A DNA stretch of 49,008 bases from Collinsella sp. (lineage in GTDB: Bacteria; Actinomycetota; Coriobacteriia; Coriobacteriales; Coriobacteriaceae): positions 1 to 49,008 of the forward strand of contig DXZU01000008.1 in the NCBI GenBank assembly GCA_019419525.1. Direction: 5' to 3'. The notes below the pieces were generated by a model, which made no database searches, was not told the origin of the DNA, and saw nothing but the letters and a program-made list of their open reading frames with translations. Below, piece by piece: positions 23,520-31,252 of the stretch (the stretch's first letter is position 1; every line of letters starts with the position of its first letter). Both the position numbers and the translations under genes were made by a program.

Positions 23520-24338
23520 ATGTCTGCAATCACTATTCTGCTTGTTGCGATTGTCGCGTTGCTTGCCGGTATGGAAGGCATTCTGGATGAGTTCCAGTTC
23601 CATCAGCCGCTCGTGGCATGCACGCTTATCGGTCTCGTAACCGGTCACCTTCAGGAGGGCATCCTCCTGGGCGGTTCGCTCCAGATGATGGCCCTTGGCT
23701 GGGCTAACGTCGGCGCCGCCGTCGCGCCTGACGCCGCTCTGGCCTCGGTCGCTTCTTCGATCATCATGGTGCTCGCCCTCAACGGTGGCGCCACCGATTC
23801 GGCCAAGGCCGTTACCGCCGCCATCGCCGTCGCCGTCCCGCTGTCGGTCGCTGGTCTGTTCCTGACCATGATCTGCCGTACCCTGGCTACCGCTATGGTT
23901 CACGGCATGGACGCCTGCGCCGAGAAGGGCGACTTCGCCGGCATCGAGCGTTGGCAGTACGCCGGCATCCTCATGCAGGGTGTTCGTATCGCCATCCCGG
24001 CAGTACTTCTGTGCATCATCCCGGCCGAGGCCGTTACCAACGCGCTTAACGCTATGCCCGATTGGCTGTCCGGCGGCATGGCTGTCGGCGGCGGCATGGT
24101 CGCTTCCGTCGGTTACGCCATGGTCATCAACATGATGGCCACCAAGGAGACCTGGCCGTTCTTCATCCTCGGCTTTGTCCTTGCTGCCATCCCTCAGCTC
24201 ACGCTGATCGCCCTTGGCCTCATCGGCATCTCCCTTGCCCTCATCTACCTTGGCCTTAAGGATCTGGCCAAGCAGGGTGGCGGCATGGGCGGTGGCTCCG
24301 GTGACCCGCTCGGCGACATTCTGAACGATTACGAGTAG
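23520..24338 (+). CDS. manY: PTS mannose-family EIIC
   Basis: Membrane component IIC, 272 residues, with multiple hydrophobic helices. Family segments are LLAGMEGILDEFQFHQPL near the N-terminus, the glycine-rich LGGSLQMMALGWANVGAAVAPD, and LNAMPDWLSGGMAVGGGM. Together with IID it forms the sugar channel. AAGGAGG lies 9 bases before the ATG, and the spacing to the IIAB stop is 18 bases, so expression is coupled. The length is normal. Confidence 0.95.
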   Translation: MSAITILLVAIVALLAGMEGILDEFQFHQPLVACTLIGLVTGHLQEGILLGGSLQMMALGWANVGAAVAPDAALASVASSIIMVLALNGGATDSAKAVTAAIAVAVPLSVAGLFLTMICRTLATAMVHGMDACAEKGDFAGIERWQYAGILMQGVRIAIPAVLLCIIPAEAVTNALNAMPDWLSGGMAVGGGMVASVGYAMVINMMATKETWPFFILGFVLAAIPQLTLIALGLIGISLALIYLGLKDLAKQGGGMGGGSGDPLGDILNDYE

Positions 24339-24354
24339 GAGGGGAGTGATACAT

Positions 24355-25275
24355 ATGGCAGAGAACAAGATTCAGCTCACCAAGGCTGACCGTAAGAAGG
24401 TTTGCTTCCGTCATCAGTTCCTTCAGGGCTCGTGGAACTACGAGCGTATGCAGAACGGCGGCTGGTGCTTCGCAATGATCCCTGCGATCAAGAAGCTCTA
24501 CACCAGCAAGGATGACCAGATTGCCGCTCTTAAGCGCCACCTGGAGTTCTATAACACCCACCCCTATGTTTCCGCCCCCGTCATTGGCGTTACCCTCGCC
24601 CTCGAGGAGGAGCGCGCCAACGGTGCTCCGATTGACGATGTCGCCATTCAGGGCGTCAAGGTCGGTATGATGGGCCCGCTCGCCGGCGTCGGCGACCCCG
24701 CCTTCTGGTTCACCCTTCGCCCGATTCTGGGCGCACTGGGCGCTTCCCTGGCCCTGTCCGGCAGCATCGCCGGTCCGCTGCTGTTCTTCTTCGCGTGGAA
24801 CATCATCCGTTACGCTTTCCTGTGGTACACGCAGGAGTTTGGCTACAAGGTCGGCTCCTCCATCGCCAAGGACCTCTCCGGCGGTCTGATGGGCAAGGTC
24901 ACCGAGGGTGCTTCCATCCTGGGTATGTTCATCATCGGCGCCCTGGTCGAGCGCTGGGTGTCCATCTCCTTCACCCCGGTCGTCTCCAAGGTCACGCAGT
25001 CTGCTGGCGCCTATATCGACTGGGCCAACCTGCCCGCCGGTTCTGAGGGCATCAAGCAGGCATTGACGATGTACAGCTCTGTCGGTGCCACCGCACTCGA
25101 CCCGGTGAAGGTCACCACGCTTCAGGCCAACCTCGATCAGCTCATCCCCGGCCTTGCCGCCGTGTGCCTGACCCTTCTGGTCTGTAAGCTCCTCAAGAAG
25201 AAGGTCAGCCCGATCGTCATCATCCTGGCTCTCTTCGCCGTCGGCATCATCGGTCGCGTCTGCGGCTTCATGTAA
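24355..25275 (+). CDS. manZ: PTS mannose-family EIID
   Basis: Membrane component IID, 306 residues from the ATG at 24355 (AGGAGGGGAG upstream; a GTG three codons earlier overlaps that site). Family features are FLQGSWNYERMQNGGWCF, the helper region YNTHPYVSAPVIGVTLALEE, and VGMMGPLAGVGDPAFWFTLR. The C-terminal part has hydrophobic helices and ends RVCGFM. With IIC it imports and phosphorylates the sugar. It is followed by a hairpin terminator and then manO. Confidence 0.95.
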   Translation: MAENKIQLTKADRKKVCFRHQFLQGSWNYERMQNGGWCFAMIPAIKKLYTSKDDQIAALKRHLEFYNTHPYVSAPVIGVTLALEEERANGAPIDDVAIQGVKVGMMGPLAGVGDPAFWFTLRPILGALGASLALSGSIAGPLLFFFAWNIIRYAFLWYTQEFGYKVGSSIAKDLSGGLMGKVTEGASILGMFIIGALVERWVSISFTPVVSKVTQSAGAYIDWANLPAGSEGIKQALTMYSSVGATALDPVKVTTLQANLDQLIPGLAAVCLTLLVCKLLKKKVSPIVIILALFAVGIIGRVCGFM

Positions 25276-25331
25276 GCACGCTTCGGTTTAAGACCGAGAT
25301 TTGCTAGACAAGGGCTTTTGAGCCATTGAAA

Positions 25332-25376
25332 CGGACCGCACCCGGTGGGTACACTGGATGCGGTCCGATTGTTTTT
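25332..25376 (+). terminator. Hairpin terminator or attenuator between manZ and manO
   Basis: CGGACCGCA (25332-25340) pairs with TGCGGTCCG (25359-25367), followed by ATTGTTTTT. The T-run ends only a few bases before the GGAGGG ribosome-binding site of manO, so manO transcription depends on readthrough or on a promoter within this stretch. Confidence 0.8.
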
Positions 25377-25395
25377 ATTGGAGGGCGAGGCGCGT

Positions 25396-25794
25396 ATGGC
25401 GCAATCTCAGAACAGCACGGTCGATCTGGCAACGCCGGCAACCTGCCTGATGGGGCTTACCAGCCACGGTAACGTCATGGTGGGCAATAAGGCGTTTGAG
25501 TACTATAACGAGCGCAATCCCGAGGATTATATTCAAATCCCGTGGGACGAGGTCGACTATATCGCCGCCGAGGTTTTGCGCGGTACCAAGAAGATCACGC
25601 GTTTTGCGATCTTTACCAAAGAGAACGGCCACTTTACGTTTTCGACGCGCAATGACAAGGAAACGCTTCGCGCGGTGCGTAAGTACATTGACGAGGACAA
25701 GCTCGTTCGTTCGCCCGACTTTATCGATGTGACGGCCAAGGGCGCCAAGAGCATCCCCTCCGTCATCAAAAGCCTCTTCCATAAAGGCGACTAG
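25396..25794 (+). CDS. manO: DUF956 family protein (ManO)
   Basis: A 132-residue cytoplasmic protein of the DUF956/ManO group, found next to mannose PTS genes and thought to affect their expression. The start is the ATG at 25396 after GGAGGGCGAGG; upstream in-frame starts lie inside the terminator. Family-like stretches include KAFEYYNERNPEDYIQIPWD and FAIFTKENGHFTFSTRNDKE. Its molecular role is not established. The stop codon TAG is the first triplet of the palindrome at 25792-25847. Confidence 0.85.
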   Translation: MAQSQNSTVDLATPATCLMGLTSHGNVMVGNKAFEYYNERNPEDYIQIPWDEVDYIAAEVLRGTKKITRFAIFTKENGHFTFSTRNDKETLRAVRKYIDEDKLVRSPDFIDVTAKGAKSIPSVIKSLFHKGD

Positions 25795-25847
25795 TCGCCT
25801 GGGACGTTCTTAAACGACTAGTCATTAAAGAACGTCGCAGACGACTA
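25792..25847. repeat. Dispersed GGGACGTTCTT palindrome at the manO stop
   Basis: TAGTCGCCTGGGACGTTCTT (25792-25811) pairs with AAGAACGTCGCAGACGACTA (25828-25847) with two mismatches. The loop again contains GACTAGTC. The left arm begins with the manO stop codon, so the element inserted at, or supplies, the end of the gene and may act as its terminator. Confidence 0.8.
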
Positions 25848-25908
25848 TCTCGAAGAGTGGCTATGCGCTGCATGGTAGTGGCGTAAATCTGCTACACTAG
25901 TACAACAT

Positions 25909-25984
25909 GCCTCCGTAGCTCAGGGGATAGAGCACCGCTCTCCTAAAGCGGGTGTCGACGGTTCGAATCCGCCCGGGGGCACCA
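25909..25984 (+). tRNA. tRNA-Arg (anticodon CCT)
   Basis: A 76-nt cloverleaf with acceptor GCCTCCG/CGGGGGC (one T-G wobble), D stem GCTC/GAGC, anticodon stem CCGCT/AGCGG with loop CTCCTAA giving anticodon CCT, T loop TTCGAAT, and an encoded CCA. The T stem GACGG/CCGCC has one A-C mismatch at its second pair, which is unusual. A likely -10 TACACT is at 25893-25898. The 3' part is repeated downstream in direct and inverted orientation. Confidence 0.93.
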
Positions 25985-25993
25985 GGGAATATG

Positions 25994-26022
25994 ACGGCGT
26001 CGCGAGAGCGGCGCCGTTTCTG
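25994..26022 (+). terminator. Terminator after tRNA-Arg
   Basis: ACGGCGTCGC (25994-26003) pairs with GCGGCGCCGT (26008-26017) around GAGA with one G-T pair, followed by TTCTGGTTT. A similarly placed hairpin ending in the same TTCTGGTTT follows the second copy of the tRNA 3' end. Confidence 0.7.
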
Positions 26023-26037
26023 GTTTGTGGGGCCGCC

Positions 26038-26114
26038 GGCGGATTCGGACCGTCGACACCCGCGTCACCAATTTCCCCGCGGGGGGAGTTTTCGAATCCG
26101 CCCGGGGGCACCAG
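26038..26114. repeat. Inverted and direct copies of the tRNA-Arg 3' half
   Basis: 26038-26063 is a reverse-complement copy (one mismatch in 26) of tRNA bases 25948-25973, covering the anticodon-stem end through the T arm. 26091-26114 is a perfect 24-nt direct copy of 25962-25985, the T loop through CCA plus G. The direct copies are 129 nt apart, as expected for attachment-site duplication by a tRNA-targeting integrase, but no integrase gene or cargo remains. Confidence 0.8.
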
Positions 26115-26123
26115 AGATTTGCC

Positions 26124-26160
26124 GAGCCCGGTACCACCACGGTGCCGGGCTCTTCTGGTT
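26124..26160 (+). terminator. Second terminator, downstream of the duplicated tRNA end
   Basis: GAGCCCGGTACC (26124-26135) pairs with GGTGCCGGGCTC (26141-26152) with one wobble, followed by TTCTGGTTT. It probably was the original terminator of the tRNA gene before the 129-nt insertion. Confidence 0.75.
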
Positions 26161-26198
26161 TAAAGGTATGCCGTGGTTTTCGCTACTTCAGATGAAGA

Positions 26199-26232
26199 AA
26201 GCGCCCGTTTGCAGGGGGAGCAAACGGGCGCA
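26199..26232 (-). terminator. Terminator of the pknB operon
   Basis: GCGCCCGTTTGC (26201-26212) pairs perfectly with GCAAACGGGCGC (26220-26231). On the minus strand it is followed by TTTCTTC. It lies about 50 bases beyond the kinase stop. Confidence 0.85.
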
Positions 26233-26283
26233 ATTGAGCGAATGTATTTGCGTCAGCAGCCGCTGTGGGCAACGTCTTGATGA

Positions 26284-28233
26284 CTAGTTGGTCGTACCGG
26301 AATCGTCGCCTGAATCAGTACCAGAGCCAGAAATCGAAACCGTCAGCGTAATCGTGTTGTCGGTGGACTGCTTGCCGGTGGGGGAGACGCCCGTAACGGT
26401 GGCGTTTTCGTTGCCGCTCACGGGGTTGCCGTTCTGGTCGCAGAACGCGATGTTGTAGAACCCGGCGTTGTTGAGCGCGGTGACGGCGGCGGAAATGCTC
26501 TTGCCGTACAGGTTGCCCGGGACGGTGGCCTTGCCGGACTTCTTGGCAATGACGACGGTAATCGTGGCACCGGGCTTCTGCTTGCCGCTGGGGTTCCAGC
26601 TGATCACGGTGCCCTCGGTAACCGAGTCGTTCTCCTGGTAGCTCACGTCGACGCCAAAGCCTGCCATATCGAGGGCGTTGCGCGCCTGGGCCTCGGTCAT
26701 GTCGGTCAGATCAGGGACGGACGTGGTATCCGGACCGCTGGAGACCTTGTACGAGATGGTCGTGCCCTTCTCGACTTCCTTACCGGCTTCGGTGCCCTGC
26801 TCAAAGACCTGGCCCTCATCGGCCTCGTTTGCCTCTTCGGAGGCGTTGCCCTTCAGGCCAACGCTTGCCAGTGCCGCCTCTGCCTGGTCCTTGGTTAGAC
26901 CGACAAGCTTGGGAACCTCAACTTTCTCGGAGGGCTTGGGGCCCTTGGAGATTACCAGGTTCACCTTGGTGCCCTTGGCCTTCTTGGTGTTGCCGTTGGG
27001 CGTCTGCTCGGCGACCTTGCCCTCGTCGATATCGTCGTTGTAGCTTTGGTCGATGGTGCCGACCTCGAGGCCGGCTTCCTTGATCTGCTCGACGGCAGTC
27101 TGCTGGTCCTTGCCCAGCACGTCGGGCACGGTGACCTGCTCGCCGCCAAAGAGCCCAGTAGCAAAGGCCACCACGATGCCGATGACGGCAACAGCTGCCA
27201 CCACGGCGGCGATGATCTTGTTCTTGTTGGACTTGGGCTTTTCGACCTCGTAGGAGCCGTTGGAGCCCGAAACCGAGCTGCGGGTGGTATTCTGGCCGCT
27301 CACGCCCGAGACGGGACGCACCATGGCGCGCGTCTGGTCGGAAAGCTCGCGAGTCTTGGTGGTGCCCAGCTCACCGGGGGCACCGATGATGCGCGTGGGC
27401 TCCGAAATGTTTACGGCACGGCCCGACAGGTAGCTGTTGAGCACCTGACGCAGCTCGTCGGCGGTCTGGAAGCGGTTTGCCGGATCCTTCTCCATGCACT
27501 TGAGGATGATGCGCTCAAGGTCGGCGTCGACACCGGAGTTGATCTGGCTCGGCGGAATAGGCAGCTCGTTGACCTGCTTGAGTGCGACCGAAATAGCGTC
27601 GTCACCGTCAAAGGGAACGCGTCCGGTGGCGCACTCATACATCACGACGCCCAGCGAGTAGATATCCGAGGTGGGGCCGAGGTCCTGACCGCGGGTCTGC
27701 TCGGGGCTGACGTAGTGGGCGGTTCCCAGCACGTTGTTGTCTTGCGTGAGGTGGCTGTTCTTGGCGCGCGCGATGCCAAAGTCCATGACCTTGATGTTGC
27801 CGTCGGGCAACACCATGATGTTCTGCGGCTTGATGTCGCGGTGGATGATCTCGTGCTTGTGGGCGACCGAGAGTGCAGAGCTGATCTGCGAGCCGATCTG
27901 GGCGACCTTCTTGGGGTCGAGGGCGCCGTGGCTCTTGATTCCGCTCTTAAGGTCGGTACCGCGCAGGTACTCCATGACGATGTAATAGGTGTCGCCGTCC
28001 TTGCCCCAATCGTAGACGCCCACGATATAGGGGGAGGAGAGACCGGCTGCTGCTTGGGCCTCCTGCTTAAAGCGTGCGGCGAAGGTTGCGTCGCCAGCAT
28101 ACTGCGGCAGCATGATCTTGACGGCCACCGTGCGGTCAAGGACCTGGTCCTGTGCACGGTAGACGGTCGCCATACCGCCTGTCCCCACCTTATCCTTGAG
28201 GAGGTATCTTCCCCCGAGGACCCTCTGTTCCAT
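26284..28233 (-). CDS. pknB: Serine/threonine protein kinase with PASTA domains
   Basis: Transmembrane Ser/Thr kinase that senses peptidoglycan fragments or lipid II and controls growth and division. The start at 28233 follows AGGAG; five extra upstream codons lack a site. The 649-residue product has the kinase domain at about 10-270 with GTGGMATVYRA, AVKIM, catalytic HRDIKPQNIMV, DFGIARA and YVSPEQ. A juxtamembrane Ser/Thr-rich stretch and one transmembrane helix (about 337-358) follow, and then four PASTA repeats (starting near VPDVLGK, VPKLVGL, VPDLTDM and VPGNLYG). It is the last gene of the minus-strand operon that also encodes the phosphatase, FHA proteins and the FtsW-PBP fusion, its likely partners and substrates. 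Confidence 0.95.
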   Translation of the reverse strand: MEQRVLGGRYLLKDKVGTGGMATVYRAQDQVLDRTVAVKIMLPQYAGDATFAARFKQEAQAAAGLSSPYIVGVYDWGKDGDTYYIVMEYLRGTDLKSGIKSHGALDPKKVAQIGSQISSALSVAHKHEIIHRDIKPQNIMVLPDGNIKVMDFGIARAKNSHLTQDNNVLGTAHYVSPEQTRGQDLGPTSDIYSLGVVMYECATGRVPFDGDDAISVALKQVNELPIPPSQINSGVDADLERIILKCMEKDPANRFQTADELRQVLNSYLSGRAVNISEPTRIIGAPGELGTTKTRELSDQTRAMVRPVSGVSGQNTTRSSVSGSNGSYEVEKPKSNKNKIIAAVVAAVAVIGIVVAFATGLFGGEQVTVPDVLGKDQQTAVEQIKEAGLEVGTIDQSYNDDIDEGKVAEQTPNGNTKKAKGTKVNLVISKGPKPSEKVEVPKLVGLTKDQAEAALASVGLKGNASEEANEADEGQVFEQGTEAGKEVEKGTTISYKVSSGPDTTSVPDLTDMTEAQARNALDMAGFGVDVSYQENDSVTEGTVISWNPSGKQKPGATITVVIAKKSGKATVPGNLYGKSISAAVTALNNAGFYNIAFCDQNGNPVSGNENATVTGVSPTGKQSTDNTITLTVSISGSGTDSGDDSGTTN

Positions 28234-28365
28234 TCCTGCTCCTAACATAACTATTCGCTCAACGATGTGTGTAGTACCTATGATGTGGCCGCTGGGGCCG
28301 TGTGGCGCGTTGCCGCTAACTCTTCGGCCGCAGCGCGCCTCGGGTGTCCGATTCGATCATGGGCA

Positions 28366-31236
28366 TCACGCTCCCTGTGCGGCGAGCGCCGCGGTCAGGA
28401 CGATGCCGGCAATCTTGGCCGCCTTGACGTCGTGTTTGTCGTAATCCTCCAAGGCCACCGAGATGGCGACCGTGGGTGAATCGTAAGGTGCAAAGCCAAC
28501 GAACATCGAGTTGACGTTGGTGCCGCCGGTCTCGGCCGAGCCGGTCTTGCCGGCGACCTTGACGCCGGGGACCTGGGCATCGGTGCCGGTACCGGACTGG
28601 ACGACGGCGAGCATGGCCTGCTTGACCTGGTCGGCCGTGGCAGAGCTGACAGCCTGGCCCAGCGAGCGGGACTGCGTGGTCTTAACCACGGTTCCGTCCG
28701 GGGCTAGTACCTGGGCTACAAAGTATGGGTCCATGACCACGCCACTGTTAGCGATGGCGGCGGCAATCACGGCGTTTTGCATGACGGTGGTCTGCGGGCC
28801 GGGCGTGTGGTCCATGCCGACAGGCTGGCCGGCGCCGGCCCAGGCGGTCTCCCACTCGGTCATGAGCGACGGGTCGGCCATGATGGAGGCCGTGGAGGTC
28901 AGGTCCTGGCCGAGCTTTTGGCCGTAGCCAAAGGCGTTGGCAAACTGCACGAGCGTGTTTGCGCCAACTTCGTTTGCCACCTGGCCAAAGACGACGTTGG
29001 AAGACACGGCAAAGGCCTGCTGCAGGCTGATGGTACCGTAGCTCTCGTTGGCATAGTTGGTGACCGGCGCGTTGCCGATGTCCATGGAGCCGGGCGCCTG
29101 GTAGGTGCTGGTAAGGCTGGCGGTGCCGGTCTCGAGTGCCGCGGAAAGCGTAACGACCTTAAACGTGGAGCCCGGCGTGTACAGCGCGTCCATGGCGCGA
29201 TTGTACATGGAGCCGTCCTCGCCGCCGCCCGCCTGCAGCAGGGCGTCGATGTTGGTGTTGTCATAGGTGGGCGAGCTGGCGCATGCGAGCACCGCACCGG
29301 TACGCGGGTCGATGACCACTACAGCGCCCTTAAAGCCCTTGAGCGCCTGCTCGGCCGCCGTCTGGATACGCGAGTCGATGGTGAGCTTGGCGGTGTTGCC
29401 CGGCTGGGTCTGGCCCGCGAGCGAAGCGATGGCGTTGTTCCAGCTGGAGTAATCCTTAGAGCCGGTGAGCGTGTCGTTCATGACACTCTCGATGGCGGTG
29501 GTGCCATACTGCTGGCTCACGTAGCCAACCACGTGCGCTGCCAGGTTGCCGTTGGGGTAGGAGCGTACGTAGGTGCCGTCCTCCTGCTGCAGCGACTCGG
29601 CCAGCGTCACGCCGTCGGACGTGATGATGGAACCGCGCTGGATGTACTTGGAGCGGGCGATAGTGTGGTTGTTGGTCGGCATATCCTGATAGTCCTTGGC
29701 CTTGATGACCTGGACATAGGTGAGGTTGCCGATAAGGATGGCGAACAGCGCCGTAAAGGCGAGCACCGCACGGGTTAGACGGTTGGCGAGCGCAACGCGG
29801 CCGAGCACACCGGATTCAGGCGTGTCGAGCAGGCGACGGCGCATGCGCGAGCCGACGGAATGGCTGCCGCTGCCGTAGGAAGACGAGGTGGCAAAGCGCG
29901 TGCCCGTCGGGGCGGCGGCGGATGCGACCTGATCATCGGTGATGGCAGCCATGGTGCCGGTGCCGGTAAGCTCGGCCTCGCGTCCGGTCGCCTCGTCACC
30001 GGCGCGCAGCAGGAGCGCGACGATGATAAAGCTCGCCAGCAGAGAGGAGCCGCCCTGGCTCATAAAGGGCAGGGTGACGCCGGTCAGCGGGATCAGGCGG
30101 GTTACGCCGCCAACGATCAAGAAGGCCTGGAAGCTGATGGCGGCCGTAAGGCCCGTGGCACTAAAGGCGGCGAGGTCGGATTTAGCGCGGGCAGCCGTGG
30201 TGAGGCCACGCACGGCAAAGAGCATAAACAGGATGAGCACGGCGCCGCCGCCCAAAAGGCCCATCTCCTCGCCGATAGCCGAGAAGATAAAGTCGGACTC
30301 GACGACAGGGATGTTGTTGGCCATGCCGTTGCCGATGCCAACACCGACCAGACCGCCATCGGCAAGCGAGAAGAGCGACTGGACGATCTGGTAGCCCTGG
30401 CCCTGGGCGTCCTTAAACGGATCGACCCAAACCTGGAAACGCACCTGAACGTGCGATAGGAACTTGTAGGCGCCCACGGCTCCGACAGCTAAGAGCGCAA
30501 GGCCGATAACGACATACGAAAAGCGCCCCGTGGCAACGTAGAGCATCAGCAAGAAGATAGTGTAGAACAGCACGGCCGAACCCAGGTCGCGTTCGAAGAC
30601 GACGACGAGCAGGCACACGCCCCACACGGCAAACAGCGGCAGCAGCAGTCGCAGGCGAGGGATCTTAAAGCCCAGGATCTTGCGGTTGGAGATGGAGAGC
30701 AGCTCGCGGTTCTCGGCCAGGTACCCGGCCAGGAACAGCACGATAAAGACCTTGGCGAACTCGCCGGGCTGGATGGTAAAGCCTGCGATGCGAATCCACA
30801 GCTTGGAGCCCGAGATCGTGGTGCCGATAAAGATAGGCAGCATCAGCAGAATGATGCCGATAATGCCAAAGGTGTACTTGTAGCGCATGACCACGTCGAG
30901 GTTTTTGACCAGTGCGAGCGTTCCCACCATCAGGGCCACCGAGACAAACAGGATGATGAGCTGTGAGATCGCGAGAGCGGGTGCGAGACGCGTCACGAAC
31001 GTGATACCGATGCCCGAAAGCACAAAGACAATGGGCAGGATGGCGGGGTCGGCACCGGGCGCCAAGATGCGCACGGCAATGTGGGCCGCGGCAAAGGCGG
31101 CAAAGAGGCCGATCGGTACGGCGAGCGTCTCAAAGGAGATGGCAGCGCCCGCGGTGAGCACGTACATCGCATACAGCAGGATGACGGGGAACGCCGAGGC
31201 GATGAGCAAGAGCAGCTCGGTGTTGCGGCGACTCAT
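28366..31236 (-). CDS. FtsW/RodA glycosyltransferase fused to a class B PBP transpeptidase
   Basis: A single 956-residue frame joining two peptidoglycan enzymes usually encoded by adjacent rodA and pbpA. The start at 31236 follows AAAGGGA by about 9 bases. Residues 1 to about 420 form a polytopic SEDS protein with the conserved SLFSLADGGLVGVGIGNG and IFSAIGEEMGLLGG. A linker with charged, low-complexity sequence leads to a second transmembrane helix (AVLAFTALFAILIGNLTYVQV) and a PBP. The PBP has a pedestal region RGSIITSDGVTLAES, then the catalytic STFK (Ser near 689), SSN and KTGSAE (about 895). The fusion enforces one-to-one pairing of polymerase and crosslinker. The neighbours pknB and pstP suggest control by phosphorylation. 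Confidence 0.93.
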   Translation of the reverse strand: MSRRNTELLLLIASAFPVILLYAMYVLTAGAAISFETLAVPIGLFAAFAAAHIAVRILAPGADPAILPIVFVLSGIGITFVTRLAPALAISQLIILFVSVALMVGTLALVKNLDVVMRYKYTFGIIGIILLMLPIFIGTTISGSKLWIRIAGFTIQPGEFAKVFIVLFLAGYLAENRELLSISNRKILGFKIPRLRLLLPLFAVWGVCLLVVVFERDLGSAVLFYTIFLLMLYVATGRFSYVVIGLALLAVGAVGAYKFLSHVQVRFQVWVDPFKDAQGQGYQIVQSLFSLADGGLVGVGIGNGMANNIPVVESDFIFSAIGEEMGLLGGGAVLILFMLFAVRGLTTAARAKSDLAAFSATGLTAAISFQAFLIVGGVTRLIPLTGVTLPFMSQGGSSLLASFIIVALLLRAGDEATGREAELTGTGTMAAITDDQVASAAAPTGTRFATSSSYGSGSHSVGSRMRRRLLDTPESGVLGRVALANRLTRAVLAFTALFAILIGNLTYVQVIKAKDYQDMPTNNHTIARSKYIQRGSIITSDGVTLAESLQQEDGTYVRSYPNGNLAAHVVGYVSQQYGTTAIESVMNDTLTGSKDYSSWNNAIASLAGQTQPGNTAKLTIDSRIQTAAEQALKGFKGAVVVIDPRTGAVLACASSPTYDNTNIDALLQAGGGEDGSMYNRAMDALYTPGSTFKVVTLSAALETGTASLTSTYQAPGSMDIGNAPVTNYANESYGTISLQQAFAVSSNVVFGQVANEVGANTLVQFANAFGYGQKLGQDLTSTASIMADPSLMTEWETAWAGAGQPVGMDHTPGPQTTVMQNAVIAAAIANSGVVMDPYFVAQVLAPDGTVVKTTQSRSLGQAVSSATADQVKQAMLAVVQSGTGTDAQVPGVKVAGKTGSAETGGTNVNSMFVGFAPYDSPTVAISVALEDYDKHDVKAAKIAGIVLTAALAAQGA

Positions 31237-31252
31237 AAGCGGCACTCCCTTT

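Noticed and set aside
22431..24368. 645-codon open frame antisense to the PTS genes
   Set aside because: It covers manX and manY in reverse and has no domain. The plus-strand genes are unambiguous.
27046..28245. 399-codon plus-strand frame opposite pknB
   Set aside because: It is a shadow of the kinase and PASTA coding sequence with no recognisable motif.
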